Of a DNA stretch of 34,854 bases, positions 14,642 through 23,089 are shown piece by piece (positions within the stretch are counted from its first letter, which is position 1; the number at the start of each line of letters is the position of its first letter). The notes below the pieces were generated by a model. The model had not been told where the DNA came from, did not search any database, and saw only the letters and a program-made list of their open reading frames with translations. The position numbers and the translations under genes are program-made. The DNA comes from Candidatus Woesearchaeota archaeon (GTDB lineage: Archaea; Nanobdellota; Nanobdellia; Woesearchaeales; UBA9989), in the NCBI GenBank assembly GCA_013329045.1, contig DUKZ01000033.1:1-34854 (forward strand). The letters are read 5' to 3'.

Positions 14642-15334
14642 ATGGGATTATTAGTACAAGAAAAGGATATTGTCGTTCCAGGCGAAGAGGTGGCTGATGG
14701 TATGGACTATCTGCCCTCTACAGGGACGTACAGGGATAAAGAAAAGGTTGTATCAAACCGTTTGGGTCTCGTCCAGATCAATGGACGGGCAATAAAGATC
14801 GTGCCATTGACCGGCAGGTACCTGCCAAAGGTGGGCGATACGATCATCGGCAAAGTTGTTGATGTGATGATGTCCGGATGGCGGATTGATACCAACTCTG
14901 CATATACAGCAATGCTGTCATTGGCAGAGGCATCATCTGATTTCATTCCAAAGAATGCAAATCTGACAAAATATTACGGCATTGGTGATTACATAAGCTG
15001 CAAGATATCGAATGTGACATCGCAGATGCTCATCGATATCTCCATGAGAGGCCCGGGCCTTCGAAAGCTCACGGGAGGCAGGATTATCTCTGTCCTTCCA
15101 ACAAAGGTGCCAAGGATCATCGGGACCCAGGGGAGCATGGTGAGCATGATCAAGCAGGCAACAAACACCAGGATCATGGTCGGCCAAAATGGCATTGTCC
15201 ATATCAGCGGTGACAGGATAGAAGACGAGCTTCTCACAATAAAGACGATCAGGATGGTAGAGGAGAACTCCCACATCACCGGATTGACTGACATGATAAG
15301 TAAGTTCCTCGAAGAACAGACACGGGGCAAATAA
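14642..15334 (+). CDS. rrp4: Exosome RNA-binding subunit Rrp4
   Basis: A 230-residue Rrp4. An N-terminal domain (GLLVQEKDIVVPGEEVADG), an S1 domain (PKVGDTIIGKVVDVMMSGW, about 63-135) and a KH domain with the loop IIGTQGS (about 160-166) are in the usual order. Rrp4 trimerises on the Rrp41-Rrp42 hexamer and guides RNA into its pore. I choose ATG 14642; an upstream in-frame GTG at 14633 overlaps the psmA stop and would add three residues. SBDS, which often sits between psmA and rrp4, is absent: the gap is five bases. rrp41 follows with a one-base gap. Confidence 0.94.
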   Translation: MGLLVQEKDIVVPGEEVADGMDYLPSTGTYRDKEKVVSNRLGLVQINGRAIKIVPLTGRYLPKVGDTIIGKVVDVMMSGWRIDTNSAYTAMLSLAEASSDFIPKNANLTKYYGIGDYISCKISNVTSQMLIDISMRGPGLRKLTGGRIISVLPTKVPRIIGTQGSMVSMIKQATNTRIMVGQNGIVHISGDRIEDELLTIKTIRMVEENSHITGLTDMISKFLEEQTRGK

Positions 15335-15335
15335 G

Positions 15336-16037
15336 ATGGGATATACAAAACGATTTGATGGCAGGAAGTTCGATGAGCTTCGTGAAGTGGAAGCAAAAGT
15401 TGGCATCATTCCTCGGGCTGATGGTTCTGCAATGTTTCGCATCGGAAAGACTGTTGCCCTAGCAGCAGTATATGGTCCAAAGGAGCTCTATCCAAGGTTC
15501 ATGCAAAATCCTCAGCAGGGGATACTGAGATGCAGTTACAATATGATGCCTTTTTCCAGCAAAGGTGAGAGGGTCAGGCCGGGACAAAACAGGAGAGCAA
15601 AAGAGATTTCCTATGTAACAGAAAAAGCGCTGCGGCCGGTAGTTGACTTATCACAGTTCCCAAATGCTGTGGTGGATGTATTCATCGAACTGCCCCAGAC
15701 TGATGCAGGGACAAGATGTGCAGGGATTACTGCTGCGGCAATGGCTCTGGCTGATGCTGGGCTCACGATGAAAGATTTGGTATGCTCTGTTGCTGTTGGC
15801 AACATTGATGGCACCATCGTAACTGACCTGATGTACGACGAAGAAGCGTACAAGGATGGGCCAGTAGCAGACATCCCAATCGCGATGATCCCCAGCACCG
15901 GAGAAATCACTTTGCTCCAGTTGGATGGAGAGATCAGCAAGGATTTGCTCGTGAAAGCCATCAGGGAAGCAAAGGCAGCCTGCCTGAAGATCAACCAGAT
16001 CCAGCGCCAGGCATTAAAACAGAAATACGTGAAGTAA
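15336..16037 (+). CDS. rrp41: Exosome catalytic subunit Rrp41
   Basis: A 233-residue RNase PH-fold protein. KRFDGRKFDELREVEAKVG at the start, the RNA-binding motif RRAKEISYVTEKAL, and the catalytic region DLMYDEEAYKDGPVADIPIA are typical of the active subunit. It degrades RNA 3' to 5' by phosphorolysis and can add A-rich tails in reverse. It forms the hexameric ring with Rrp42, encoded one base downstream. Length matches archaeal Rrp41 (about 230-250). Confidence 0.96.
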   Translation: MGYTKRFDGRKFDELREVEAKVGIIPRADGSAMFRIGKTVALAAVYGPKELYPRFMQNPQQGILRCSYNMMPFSSKGERVRPGQNRRAKEISYVTEKALRPVVDLSQFPNAVVDVFIELPQTDAGTRCAGITAAAMALADAGLTMKDLVCSVAVGNIDGTIVTDLMYDEEAYKDGPVADIPIAMIPSTGEITLLQLDGEISKDLLVKAIREAKAACLKINQIQRQALKQKYVK

Positions 16038-16038
16038 A

Positions 16039-16812
16039 ATGGAAGAAGATCAAAAACAACACATGCTAAATTTCCTAGCCCAAGGCCGCCGCCTTGATGG
16101 GAGGAACAAAGATGAATTTAGGAAGATCGAGATCACCCCGAACATCTCAGTGAACGCTGAGGGATCAGCTGGTGTCAAGATCGGAGAGACCGAAGTGTAT
16201 GCTGGTGTCAAGATGTCTGTTGACAAGCCATACCCGGACATTCCCGATGAGGGCGTGCTGATGACGGGAGCAGAGTTATACCCGCTCTCTTCTCCAGAGT
16301 TCGAGCCAGGGCCTCCATCCATCCAGGGAATTGAGCTGGCAAGGGTCATTGACCGGGGCATACGGGAGGCTGGCGCCATCAACACCAAAGAGCTGTGCAT
16401 CAGGGCTGGCGAGAAAGTGTGGATGGTGATGGTTGATATTGTCACGATTAATGATGCAGGCAATCTTTTTGATGCAAGCGGCATTGCAGCTGGTGTTGCG
16501 CTAAAGAACGCTGTGTTCCCAAAGATCGAGAATGATATCGTGGAGTATGGGACAAAGACGGATAAGAAGCTCCCGCTCAAGGAACTCCCCGTGTCAATCA
16601 CGGTGATTAAGATTGGCGAACACTACCTTGTCGACCCGACAACAGAGGAAGAGAAAATGCTTGATGCACGGCTCACTGTTGCTGTGAGGGGTGATGGTGC
16701 CATTTGCGCGATGCAAAAAGGCGGTAACATGCCGGTCACTGAAGAGGATATTTCTGCCATGGTGGATCTTGCCATGGAAAAGGCAAAAGAGGTTCGAGGG
16801 ATGTTGCCATGA
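16039..16812 (+). CDS. rrp42: Exosome non-catalytic subunit Rrp42
   Basis: A 257-residue RNase PH-fold protein. [20 protein letters not shown] at the start, [20 protein letters not shown] in the middle and [19 protein letters not shown] near the end are Rrp42 landmarks. It lacks the catalytic acidic set but shapes the active site and RNA path of Rrp41. It is linked to rrp41 by a one-base gap and overlaps rpoK by ATGA (16809-16812), so all three are coupled. Confidence 0.96.
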   Translation: MEEDQKQHMLNFLAQGRRLDGRNKDEFRKIEITPNISVNAEGSAGVKIGETEVYAGVKMSVDKPYPDIPDEGVLMTGAELYPLSSPEFEPGPPSIQGIELARVIDRGIREAGAINTKELCIRAGEKVWMVMVDIVTINDAGNLFDASGIAAGVALKNAVFPKIENDIVEYGTKTDKKLPLKELPVSITVIKIGEHYLVDPTTEEEKMLDARLTVAVRGDGAICAMQKGGNMPVTEEDISAMVDLAMEKAKEVRGMLP

Positions 16813-17042
16813 TGGAAGAGAGCGATACGAAAAAGTTCACCAGGTATGAGCGTGCTCGCATGATTGGGAGCAGGGCACTGCAGATCGCATCTGGAGCCCC
16901 TTTTCTGATCAAGATTGATGAGAAAGAGCTGGGGCAGATGAGATATAATCCGATCGACATCGCAAAGAAAGAGTTTGATGCCGGCGTGATTCCAATCACC
17001 ATCAAGCGGCCGATGCCAAAAACAAGGAAAGCTCCTGCTTGA
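16809..17042 (+). CDS. rpoK: RNA polymerase subunit Rpo6 (RpoK)
   Basis: A 77-residue protein with the omega/Rpb6-type core [20 protein letters not shown] and the closing [19 protein letters not shown]. It helps assemble and stabilise the largest polymerase subunit. Placement directly after rrp42 with a start-stop overlap is unusual: this operon more often continues with ribosomal protein L37Ae and rpoP. The N-terminus is short and acidic, as in other archaeal Rpo6. A run of eight T immediately after the stop probably ends the operon. Confidence 0.92.
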   Translation: MMEESDTKKFTRYERARMIGSRALQIASGAPFLIKIDEKELGQMRYNPIDIAKKEFDAGVIPITIKRPMPKTRKAPA

Positions 17043-17061
17043 TTTTTTTTATTTCTTAATT
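17042..17061 (+). terminator. T-rich terminator after rpoK
   Basis: The stop codon of rpoK is followed by TTTTTTTTATTTC. Archaeal RNA polymerase terminates at such T-runs without a strong hairpin, and no further operon gene follows. Confidence 0.6.
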
Positions 17062-17125
17062 CTCCTTGTCAAGAAAGAGTGCAGATGATCAATATGTTTT
17101 TAAGTTCATCAAGGATTGCACCTGC

Positions 17126-17371
17126 ATGATCTCCCGAAAAGATATCACTGACTGTCTGAAACTGTCCGCAGCATCAGTAGGTATACTAGCTTCCTTGTAT
17201 ATTGCAGCCCCGTACTTTGATAAAATCCCCGACCCGTTTATGTTATATGGAGGGGATTATGAGGAGGTCACAAGAGACGGGAAAACAACAATATATCATA
17301 TGCTCGAAGGGGACTTTAAAGTAGATGTTGAAGGTGCCATCACCTTTCGATCAAACACTAGCAGGCATTAG
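17126..17371 (+). CDS. Small membrane-associated protein, unknown
   Basis: An 81-residue frame from ATG 17126. Residues 13-30 (LSAASVGILASLYIAAPYF region) form one likely membrane helix, followed by a soluble tail with a beta-rich pattern (TTIYHMLEGDFKVDVEGAITF). TTTTTAAG near 17097 gives a TATA box about 28 bases upstream, supporting this start over the in-frame TTG at 17066. It is convergent with the phosphohexomutase. No family is recognised. Confidence 0.5.
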   Translation: MISRKDITDCLKLSAASVGILASLYIAAPYFDKIPDPFMLYGGDYEEVTRDGKTTIYHMLEGDFKVDVEGAITFRSNTSRH

Positions 17372-17383
17372 GGAAGAGAGAGT

Positions 17384-18799
17384 TTAAACGCGAAAATAGC
17401 GTTCCCGAAGCTGCTGCCGGTGGTGATATTCTTTATTGAATGCTTGGGTAAATTCTCTATCGCCGATAAGTTGAAGAGAGTTATCCTTGTATTGCTCCAT
17501 GTCCTCTCGTGTCGGCCCCCAGAGCATGATCGTGAGCATGTCCTCATTTTTTGACGCTCGTACAAACATGCCAGAATGGTGCGCATCAGTAGCAGAGCAT
17601 CCCTCAGACAAAAGATAGCCTCCAAGAGTACCAGCCCCAATATCTTTGACAATAGCCAAGATTCTCTCTTTGTCAGGGCAAGAGCACCTGATCTCTGGGG
17701 AATAGGAAGGAAGTCTCTTTTGGATATCTGCTGCCACCTCGGAGAGGACAGCGCCTTGCGTCTTGCAGTATGCGATGAGATGAGCGATGTTTTTTGCTGC
17801 ATCATCATACCCTCGGGAGTCATAGATATGGCCGGATATCTCAAAAGCCCCTCGCGCGCCAAGCCGGACCAGTTCCTTTATGATGTTTGGCCTGCCTGTC
17901 GGCATAAAGACAGGCTCCATTCCATAGGAGAGCATTGTAGCATGTGCAAATTGCACCTTACTCTCGGTGACATAAGCATATTTTTCTGGGGAAAAGATGC
18001 GCGAGCCAAAAAGCAGCCCAGCAATGACGGGGTCGATGATCTTTCCCTCATCATCAACAATGATGAACCTATCACCATCACCATCGATCGCAAAGCCAAA
18101 ATCAAGGGAAGAGAACTCTACTTGGTTGCAAAGCTCTGCCAGGTTATCATATAATGTAGGGTCTGGGGCGTTTGAAACAAGGAGGGGAAAACATGCATCT
18201 GGCCTGCCATGGAGAAGATGCACGTCTCTTTCGATGGAAATGCCCATATGTGAGAGGAGAGGCAGCATAGTGCGCGCACTTGTCCCATGGAGGCAGTCAA
18301 TTGCTATCCTTGTCCCACCAAGGGATGTTGGCAGGTCGGCTGTGGCTTCTGTTAGGTAATCAGTCAGTGGATCAGTGATGTCTCTGCCCTCATGAGGGGC
18401 GTAAAACCGCACTTTTATCCTATTTTGCCCGGCAGGAAGGTGGGAGCCGGTGATGCTCACTCCACAGTCCATACCGTAGTGGTCTGCGAGAAATTCTATG
18501 CTCGGTGTGGTATTTTGTGTTCCCATCGAGACTACCCCACAGCCTTCAGCTCGCAGACTAGACTCAAGGATACTAAGGATTGTCTCGCCGCTTTCCCGCG
18601 CATCTGCGCCGATGAGCACTCTCCCATTCAAAGTTCGCTCAGCGATAGCCTTCCCTGCTGTGTGCGCCATCTCCAAAAGGTCGCTGAGATGTTCACTCCC
18701 AGCATCGGCCATCAGGTTAGTGTAGCCAAGGTGGCCTGCATCAAGGATTTGTGATACGAGTTTGTTTGTTCCCATAAGCGTTCCATCGGCAAGCATCAT
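17384..18799 (-). CDS. Phosphohexomutase (phosphoglucomutase/phosphomannomutase family)
   Basis: A 471-residue member of the alpha-D-phosphohexomutase superfamily. The sugar-phosphate transfer serine lies in TGSHLP (117-122, S119), the metal loop is DGDGDR (239-244), the sugar-binding loop is FEISGH (319-324) and the phosphate-binding loop reads VRASKNED (413-420). The usual motifs are T(A/G)SHNP, GEESGH and R(P/A)SGTEP, so the last two deviate. It interconverts hexose 1- and 6-phosphates for sugar-nucleotide synthesis, but the substrate cannot be stated. The family FGTxGIRG start is not evident. AUG 18796 is an equally good start. It diverges from the AbrB-PhoU gene. Confidence 0.85.
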   Translation of the reverse strand: MMLADGTLMGTNKLVSQILDAGHLGYTNLMADAGSEHLSDLLEMAHTAGKAIAERTLNGRVLIGADARESGETILSILESSLRAEGCGVVSMGTQNTTPSIEFLADHYGMDCGVSITGSHLPAGQNRIKVRFYAPHEGRDITDPLTDYLTEATADLPTSLGGTRIAIDCLHGTSARTMLPLLSHMGISIERDVHLLHGRPDACFPLLVSNAPDPTLYDNLAELCNQVEFSSLDFGFAIDGDGDRFIIVDDEGKIIDPVIAGLLFGSRIFSPEKYAYVTESKVQFAHATMLSYGMEPVFMPTGRPNIIKELVRLGARGAFEISGHIYDSRGYDDAAKNIAHLIAYCKTQGAVLSEVAADIQKRLPSYSPEIRCSCPDKERILAIVKDIGAGTLGGYLLSEGCSATDAHHSGMFVRASKNEDMLTIMLWGPTREDMEQYKDNSLQLIGDREFTQAFNKEYHHRQQLRERYFRV

Positions 18800-18852
18800 T
18801 TTCTTTTTAGTGCAACCATTTTAACCTTAAACAGTTTTACATGTATGCTTCC

Positions 18853-18940
18853 AACCATATGTATATTTGTAAACATATAACCATATTCTAAATAATAAGT
18901 ACATTCTAGTGGTTATACACATATTCAATAAGCTTATATA
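18853..18940. promoter_or_regulatory. Divergent promoter with repeated AACCATAT and dyad
   Basis: The gap between the phosphohexomutase and the AbrB-PhoU gene holds AACCATAT at 18853-18860 and 18879-18886, an inverted pair ATATGT/ACATAT (18857-18862 and 18873-18878), and an inverse GGTTATA near 18911. The plus-strand TATA box TTATATA (18934-18940) is centred 27 bases before the AUG at 18964, so that gene is leaderless. The repeats are candidate sites for the AbrB-type regulator itself. Confidence 0.5.
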
Positions 18941-18963
18941 CTTGGAGAGTTCTCAGGGGTTAT

Positions 18964-19878
18964 ATGAGAAGAAAAGTAGTACGTCATGGTGTCTCTACTC
19001 TGACCATCTCCCTGCCGGCACGCTGGGCAAAACAACACCGCATCAAGCCCGGAAAAGAATTGGAAGTGACAGCAAGAGGGGGCATTCTTGAGGTGGCTGC
19101 TTCTCCCTCAGACGACCCAATCTCCCTCGATGTAGATATCAAAGATCATTTAAAAGTTGGTGTTCGCTATATCAATGCCGCTTACCGAAAAGGGGTAGAT
19201 GAGCTCACGTTGCATTATGGACAAAGCTCCTATCTTCACAGGATCGAGCGTTGTCTGGCCGAAGAAGTTTTGGGGTTCGAGATTGTCCGGCAAGGGGAGA
19301 ACTGGTGCACGATGAAGGTCATCCCAGGTGAGGAAGATGGAAGCTTTGAGACGCTGCTCAGAAGGGTCTGGATCCTCTTATTGTCGATGGGTGATGATAC
19401 CCTAAAAGGGATGAAAGAGAAGAGCAATAATTTCGACAGGGGGATTGTTGCAATCGATAACCGCATCAGCAAATTCACCAATTATTGCATTAGGGTGTTA
19501 GCGAGGAGAGGAAGCGTTGAACATCGCAATATCCCTGCATTTTATCGTCTGCTAAGAGGCTTGGAGGAATTAGCCGACCCATACAAGTATCTGGCGGAGC
19601 GCTATTGTCACAATTTGCCAAAACTCAACCCAAAATTTTTTAGCATCATGGAGAATATAAACAAGGATGTCAGGCGGTTTTATGGGACATTTTACAAGCC
19701 GGATAATCACGCGCTTTCATTATTGCTCAGCGATGTCAAGCGATCCCGCCAGCAGTTTTTTGATGTGTACTTCAAAGAAAAAATCGATCCGATGTATCTC
19801 CAGTTTCTCCTCCTGATCAATGAGAAGCTCATGGAGCTCCTCTCAGCGGTCGTGGAATTGAGCATCATCAAGAATTGA
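18964..19878 (+). CDS. AbrB-PhoU family phosphate-uptake regulator
   Basis: A 304-residue protein. The N-terminal 45 residues are a SpoVT/AbrB swapped-hairpin DNA-binding domain (MRRKVVRHGVSTLTISLPAR). The rest resembles the PhoU helical bundle, with paired motifs around residues 125-215 and 225-300 (GRGIVAIDNR-like and MYLQFLLLINEKLMELLSAV). Archaeal proteins with this architecture regulate phosphate transport genes; none of the transporter genes is in the window. The gene is leaderless and preceded by direct and inverted repeats that may be its operator. It is convergent with the aminopeptidase gene, 17 bases apart. Confidence 0.88.
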   Translation: MRRKVVRHGVSTLTISLPARWAKQHRIKPGKELEVTARGGILEVAASPSDDPISLDVDIKDHLKVGVRYINAAYRKGVDELTLHYGQSSYLHRIERCLAEEVLGFEIVRQGENWCTMKVIPGEEDGSFETLLRRVWILLLSMGDDTLKGMKEKSNNFDRGIVAIDNRISKFTNYCIRVLARRGSVEHRNIPAFYRLLRGLEELADPYKYLAERYCHNLPKLNPKFFSIMENINKDVRRFYGTFYKPDNHALSLLLSDVKRSRQQFFDVYFKEKIDPMYLQFLLLINEKLMELLSAVVELSIIKN

Positions 19879-19895
19879 CCGCATGAATGATCAGC

Positions 19896-22730
19896 TTACA
19901 GCTTCACCTGCTTCCGGTGCCCTTTTTCATAGCTCGCAATCGCAGTTGGGCAGTTCTTGAGTATGCGAAGCACGTTGTTGTGCACCGACGGAAATTCTTT
20001 CTCGGGGAGCTCATCTTTGATAGCAAGCAATTTTCCAACAACCCTCACCTGGTCTGCAGGGTCCAAGAGATGTAATTGATTGAATGCTGAGAGCATCCTA
20101 TGCCCGGACATTTCATTGATTTTCGTCAATTTGATGATCGTATCAGTGAGAAAACCCAGCCCTTTGCCCGTAAGGACGCTCCGTTTCCTGTTCATCGCAA
20201 AGGGCATATACAATGCCCGCTGCTCTGTTGCCTGCTCCGCGCAATAGCGCTCATCCTTTTCTGCCTCGGTAATGAGTGTGTATACCTCATCGCATTCAGC
20301 GCCGCTCACAATGCCAAGATATGACTCCCAGGAGACATGATGCCGTGCATATTCTCCTCGAAGCTTTTGGGCAAGTTTTGTTTTGTCTGGGGCGGAGGTG
20401 GTAAGGAAGAGGGAAAATGCGCTATACCGGTCTGTTGCAGATGGGCTGGTGAGCTGTTTTCTGATCAGCTGATGGATCTGCCTGGTGTCCAGCGAGGAAA
20501 GGAATGACAAGCACACATTCTTCAGCTTCCTTTGCTTAATGTCAGAGATCATCTGCCCCATGTAGCTTTTTTGTGTTTGAGATTTACCGAGGGCAGAATA
20601 GATGGCCAGCAGCTCCTTTTGGTAGTAATAGGCAATTCCTTTTTTTATCGCCTCTTTTGCTATGTATATCTCTTTATATTTGTGCGATAAGGAATCATCT
20701 TTGACCGATTCCTCGATGATCAGCATCATTGCTTTTATGCCAGGGTCTAGTGTCGGGTCTAGAAGCACTTTTCCAAAAAGGCTGATAAGTGATGGGTCGA
20801 TCGTCTTTCTGGGGTTAGTGATGATCTTTATTTTCTCTTGCTCGACCAATTCTTTGAATGCCATGAACCTGGCAGGGATGTTCGGATCAACGAGCGCTTG
20901 GAGCATTAGTTGTTCTCTTGTTGCTGAATGGTTGACTGTTTTCCCATAAAAAGAGTGGTCCCTTGCAAGCGAGACAAATGCAGGTGCTGCTGGTGTTGGT
21001 ATCCTGATTGTCTCCTTTTGTTTTTTGATAAAGAATGTTTTGCCAGTAGAATGGATGTCTTTTCCATGCTCATCAACGAGGCTGAGGGTGAGCGGGAACT
21101 GCCAGGGGATGGCTTTTCCCTCCTGGACAAGGGAGAGGGTGCATATGCCTTTCTTGTATTCTGTTGTCACGTGCAGAACCGGAAAGCCGGTTGTTGTGAG
21201 CCAGTGCATGAGGAATTCCTTGTAGTGCTGCCCGGTCTGCTTTTCCATCGCTTCGATCCAGTCAAGCGTTGTTGCGTTTGAGTGCGAGAACTTCTCAAAA
21301 TAGCCGGAAAGTCCTGCCATAAATGCTTCCTTTCCCATGGTGGCTTCGAGCATCCTGACCATTTCCGGCGCTTTTACATAGGTAACACCGCTGATGAGCT
21401 CGTTGGGGTTATTGAAGCCTTCCGGAAGGATTGGCATTGAATTTGGTGATAAGTCCCCTGCAAACGTCCCGATCATGGGGGTGTAGAGATGCATGATCGT
21501 CTGGATCCTTTTATAGTCCTCTCCAAAGAGATAATCTGTATATTTTTGCTCGATGAATACTGTCACTGCTTCATTGAGCCATATTTCAAATGGGCTAGCT
21601 CCGGTAACTTCGCTGCCATTGATGTTATGAAAGAATTCATGGACCTTGACAGCGATGAGGTATTCAAAAGCAGGGTCGCTCATCTCAGGGAAGGGCACGA
21701 TCCTGTTCGTGATGATGGTGGTATTCCCAACATTTTCCATCCCTCCAAAATCAGAGTTCTGCATGCCAATCTCCCGATACACGCTGCCCGTATACGCATA
21801 CCCGAGGGTCAATTCGCCGGCGAGGTCTTTGAGCCGCTGCAGGATGCCCGCATACTGCTTATCTTTTGGTGGGGTAGAATCCCTTTGCCTGAGGAGATGC
21901 ATGAGTTCCTCGCGTTTCTCATAATCTTTATAGGGCTCTTTCCCGGTAAAGACATGCACCCAGAGGATGGAATCATTGAGGATGTCGAGCGCACGAGAGG
22001 CTAGTTCTGGTTTTGTTCCGGGGGGGAGCAGGAGTTCAAGGGTAAAAGAGCTGCCGTCTGGGTAGGTGCATGGCCTCTTGAATGTTGCATATGTCCCAAC
22101 ACCAAGGAAGAAGAGGTATGGTGCCATGGGTGTCTTGTGGTTATGGTAGACAACCTGCTTTCTTCCATTGCCAAGCTCTTTTGATGATACTAAGTCACCA
22201 TTTGTGATGATACTGGTATACCGTGAATCAGCAGTGATTGTTGTAGTATAGATGCATTTTGCTGTCATGTCATCAAGGCATGGCACCAATCGTTGGAATC
22301 CCCATTGTTGGCATTGGGTGATCATTGTTTTCGGTTTTCCCTTTGGGGTCTCATCATAATAGAGCCCTTCGAGGATATTTGCTGTAGGGCAGCAGAGGGT
22401 TTTGGTCCTGATTGTAAATACTCTGCCAAGGCGAAGCTTTTCTGGAAAATGCAAGAACAGCTTGTCTTTTTCCTTTTCATACGTATGATGCAGGTGGTGC
22501 TTGCTTGTTTTTCCTTCAGGATCATCGAAGAAATACACTTCTTGTATCTCAAGGTTTTTTGCATCAAGGGCGAGAACAGAGAGCGGGCCTTTCTTCACTT
22601 TCATGGTAAAATCCGAGGTCACAACGGTATGGTCTTCGAACACATCAAAGTCCAGCTTCATGTGGAGTGCTTTTACGGGAAGCGCCCCAAAGTCATCAGG
22701 GTAATATTTGTATTCTCTTTTTTTTGCCAT
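19896..22730 (-). CDS. M1 family aminopeptidase
   Basis: A 944-residue zinc aminopeptidase of the gluzincin M1 family. The N-terminal beta domain leads to the exopeptidase motif GGMEN (329-333) and the zinc site HEFFH (364-368) with E387, exactly HEXXH-18-E. About 45 extra residues (270-316, rich in Lys, Arg and Glu) are inserted before GGMEN compared with the usual compact linker. The C-terminal 400 residues are helical repeats like the PepN/ERAP lid that encloses the active site. It removes N-terminal residues from peptides, perhaps those released by the proteasome. It has no signal peptide. TATA (ACATATAAAC, 22753-22762) implies a leaderless message. Confidence 0.93.
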   Translation of the reverse strand: MAKKREYKYYPDDFGALPVKALHMKLDFDVFEDHTVVTSDFTMKVKKGPLSVLALDAKNLEIQEVYFFDDPEGKTSKHHLHHTYEKEKDKLFLHFPEKLRLGRVFTIRTKTLCCPTANILEGLYYDETPKGKPKTMITQCQQWGFQRLVPCLDDMTAKCIYTTTITADSRYTSIITNGDLVSSKELGNGRKQVVYHNHKTPMAPYLFFLGVGTYATFKRPCTYPDGSSFTLELLLPPGTKPELASRALDILNDSILWVHVFTGKEPYKDYEKREELMHLLRQRDSTPPKDKQYAGILQRLKDLAGELTLGYAYTGSVYREIGMQNSDFGGMENVGNTTIITNRIVPFPEMSDPAFEYLIAVKVHEFFHNINGSEVTGASPFEIWLNEAVTVFIEQKYTDYLFGEDYKRIQTIMHLYTPMIGTFAGDLSPNSMPILPEGFNNPNELISGVTYVKAPEMVRMLEATMGKEAFMAGLSGYFEKFSHSNATTLDWIEAMEKQTGQHYKEFLMHWLTTTGFPVLHVTTEYKKGICTLSLVQEGKAIPWQFPLTLSLVDEHGKDIHSTGKTFFIKKQKETIRIPTPAAPAFVSLARDHSFYGKTVNHSATREQLMLQALVDPNIPARFMAFKELVEQEKIKIITNPRKTIDPSLISLFGKVLLDPTLDPGIKAMMLIIEESVKDDSLSHKYKEIYIAKEAIKKGIAYYYQKELLAIYSALGKSQTQKSYMGQMISDIKQRKLKNVCLSFLSSLDTRQIHQLIRKQLTSPSATDRYSAFSLFLTTSAPDKTKLAQKLRGEYARHHVSWESYLGIVSGAECDEVYTLITEAEKDERYCAEQATEQRALYMPFAMNRKRSVLTGKGLGFLTDTIIKLTKINEMSGHRMLSAFNQLHLLDPADQVRVVGKLLAIKDELPEKEFPSVHNNVLRILKNCPTAIASYEKGHRKQVKL

Positions 22731-22765
22731 AAGGGATCATCGAAGAAGGGGTTTATATGTCTTAT

Positions 22766-22950
22766 GCTTGAGCGGGGGTGTGTTTAAAATATTGCCATTG
22801 CCCATTTGCAAACGCTCAACAGACCTACCTCTAAGGTTGGAAGGGGGTTGGACCCTTCGGGGAATCCAACCCATCAAAAAATACAAAGAAGCGTTTGCCT
22901 GGCAATGGCGAGCGATAGCGAGATTTTAAACACCGCCGCTTGACCAAAGC
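22766..22950. repeat. 185-bp composite inverted-repeat element with UUCG hairpin
   Basis: The outer arms are GCTTGAGCGGGGGTG...TTTAAAAT (22766-22790) and ATTTTAAACACCGCCGCTTGA... (22923-22950). The inner arms are GCCATTGCCC...GCAAACGC (22794-22816) and GCGTTTGCCTGGCAATGGC (22891-22909). Between them GGGTTGGACCC (22845-22855), loop TTCG and GGG-AA-TCCAACCC (22860-22872) form a very stable hairpin. The right half has an extra GAGCGATAGCGAG. No ORF lies inside. It is either a mobile palindromic repeat or a structured RNA; the rest of the gap to 23090 holds only the dehydrogenase promoter. Confidence 0.75.
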
Positions 22951-22996
22951 AGATTATAAGAAGATAAGAGAAAAGACTATATTAAAAGACACTTTA

Positions 22997-23085
22997 AGGC
23001 TATAAACAAAGTATTATAGCAACGATATGATTACTGGTTGATTTATCACTTATAGGATACATTCAATTCAGAAGAGAAAGGTGAC
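22997..23085 (+). promoter_or_regulatory. Promoter and ribosome-binding site of the dehydrogenase
   Basis: GGCTATAAAC (22998-23007) is a TATA box, giving a start near 23030 and a leader of about 60 bases. AAAGGTGAC (23077-23085) is a strong Shine-Dalgarno five to nine bases before ATG 23090. This shows that the GTG at 23081, which belongs to the ribosome-binding site, is not the start. Confidence 0.6.
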
Positions 23086-23089
23086 AAGA

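Noticed and set aside
23081..23089. GTG start for the dehydrogenase
   Set aside because: The GTG is part of the Shine-Dalgarno AAAGGTGA; ATG 23090 has the correct spacing and matches the family start.
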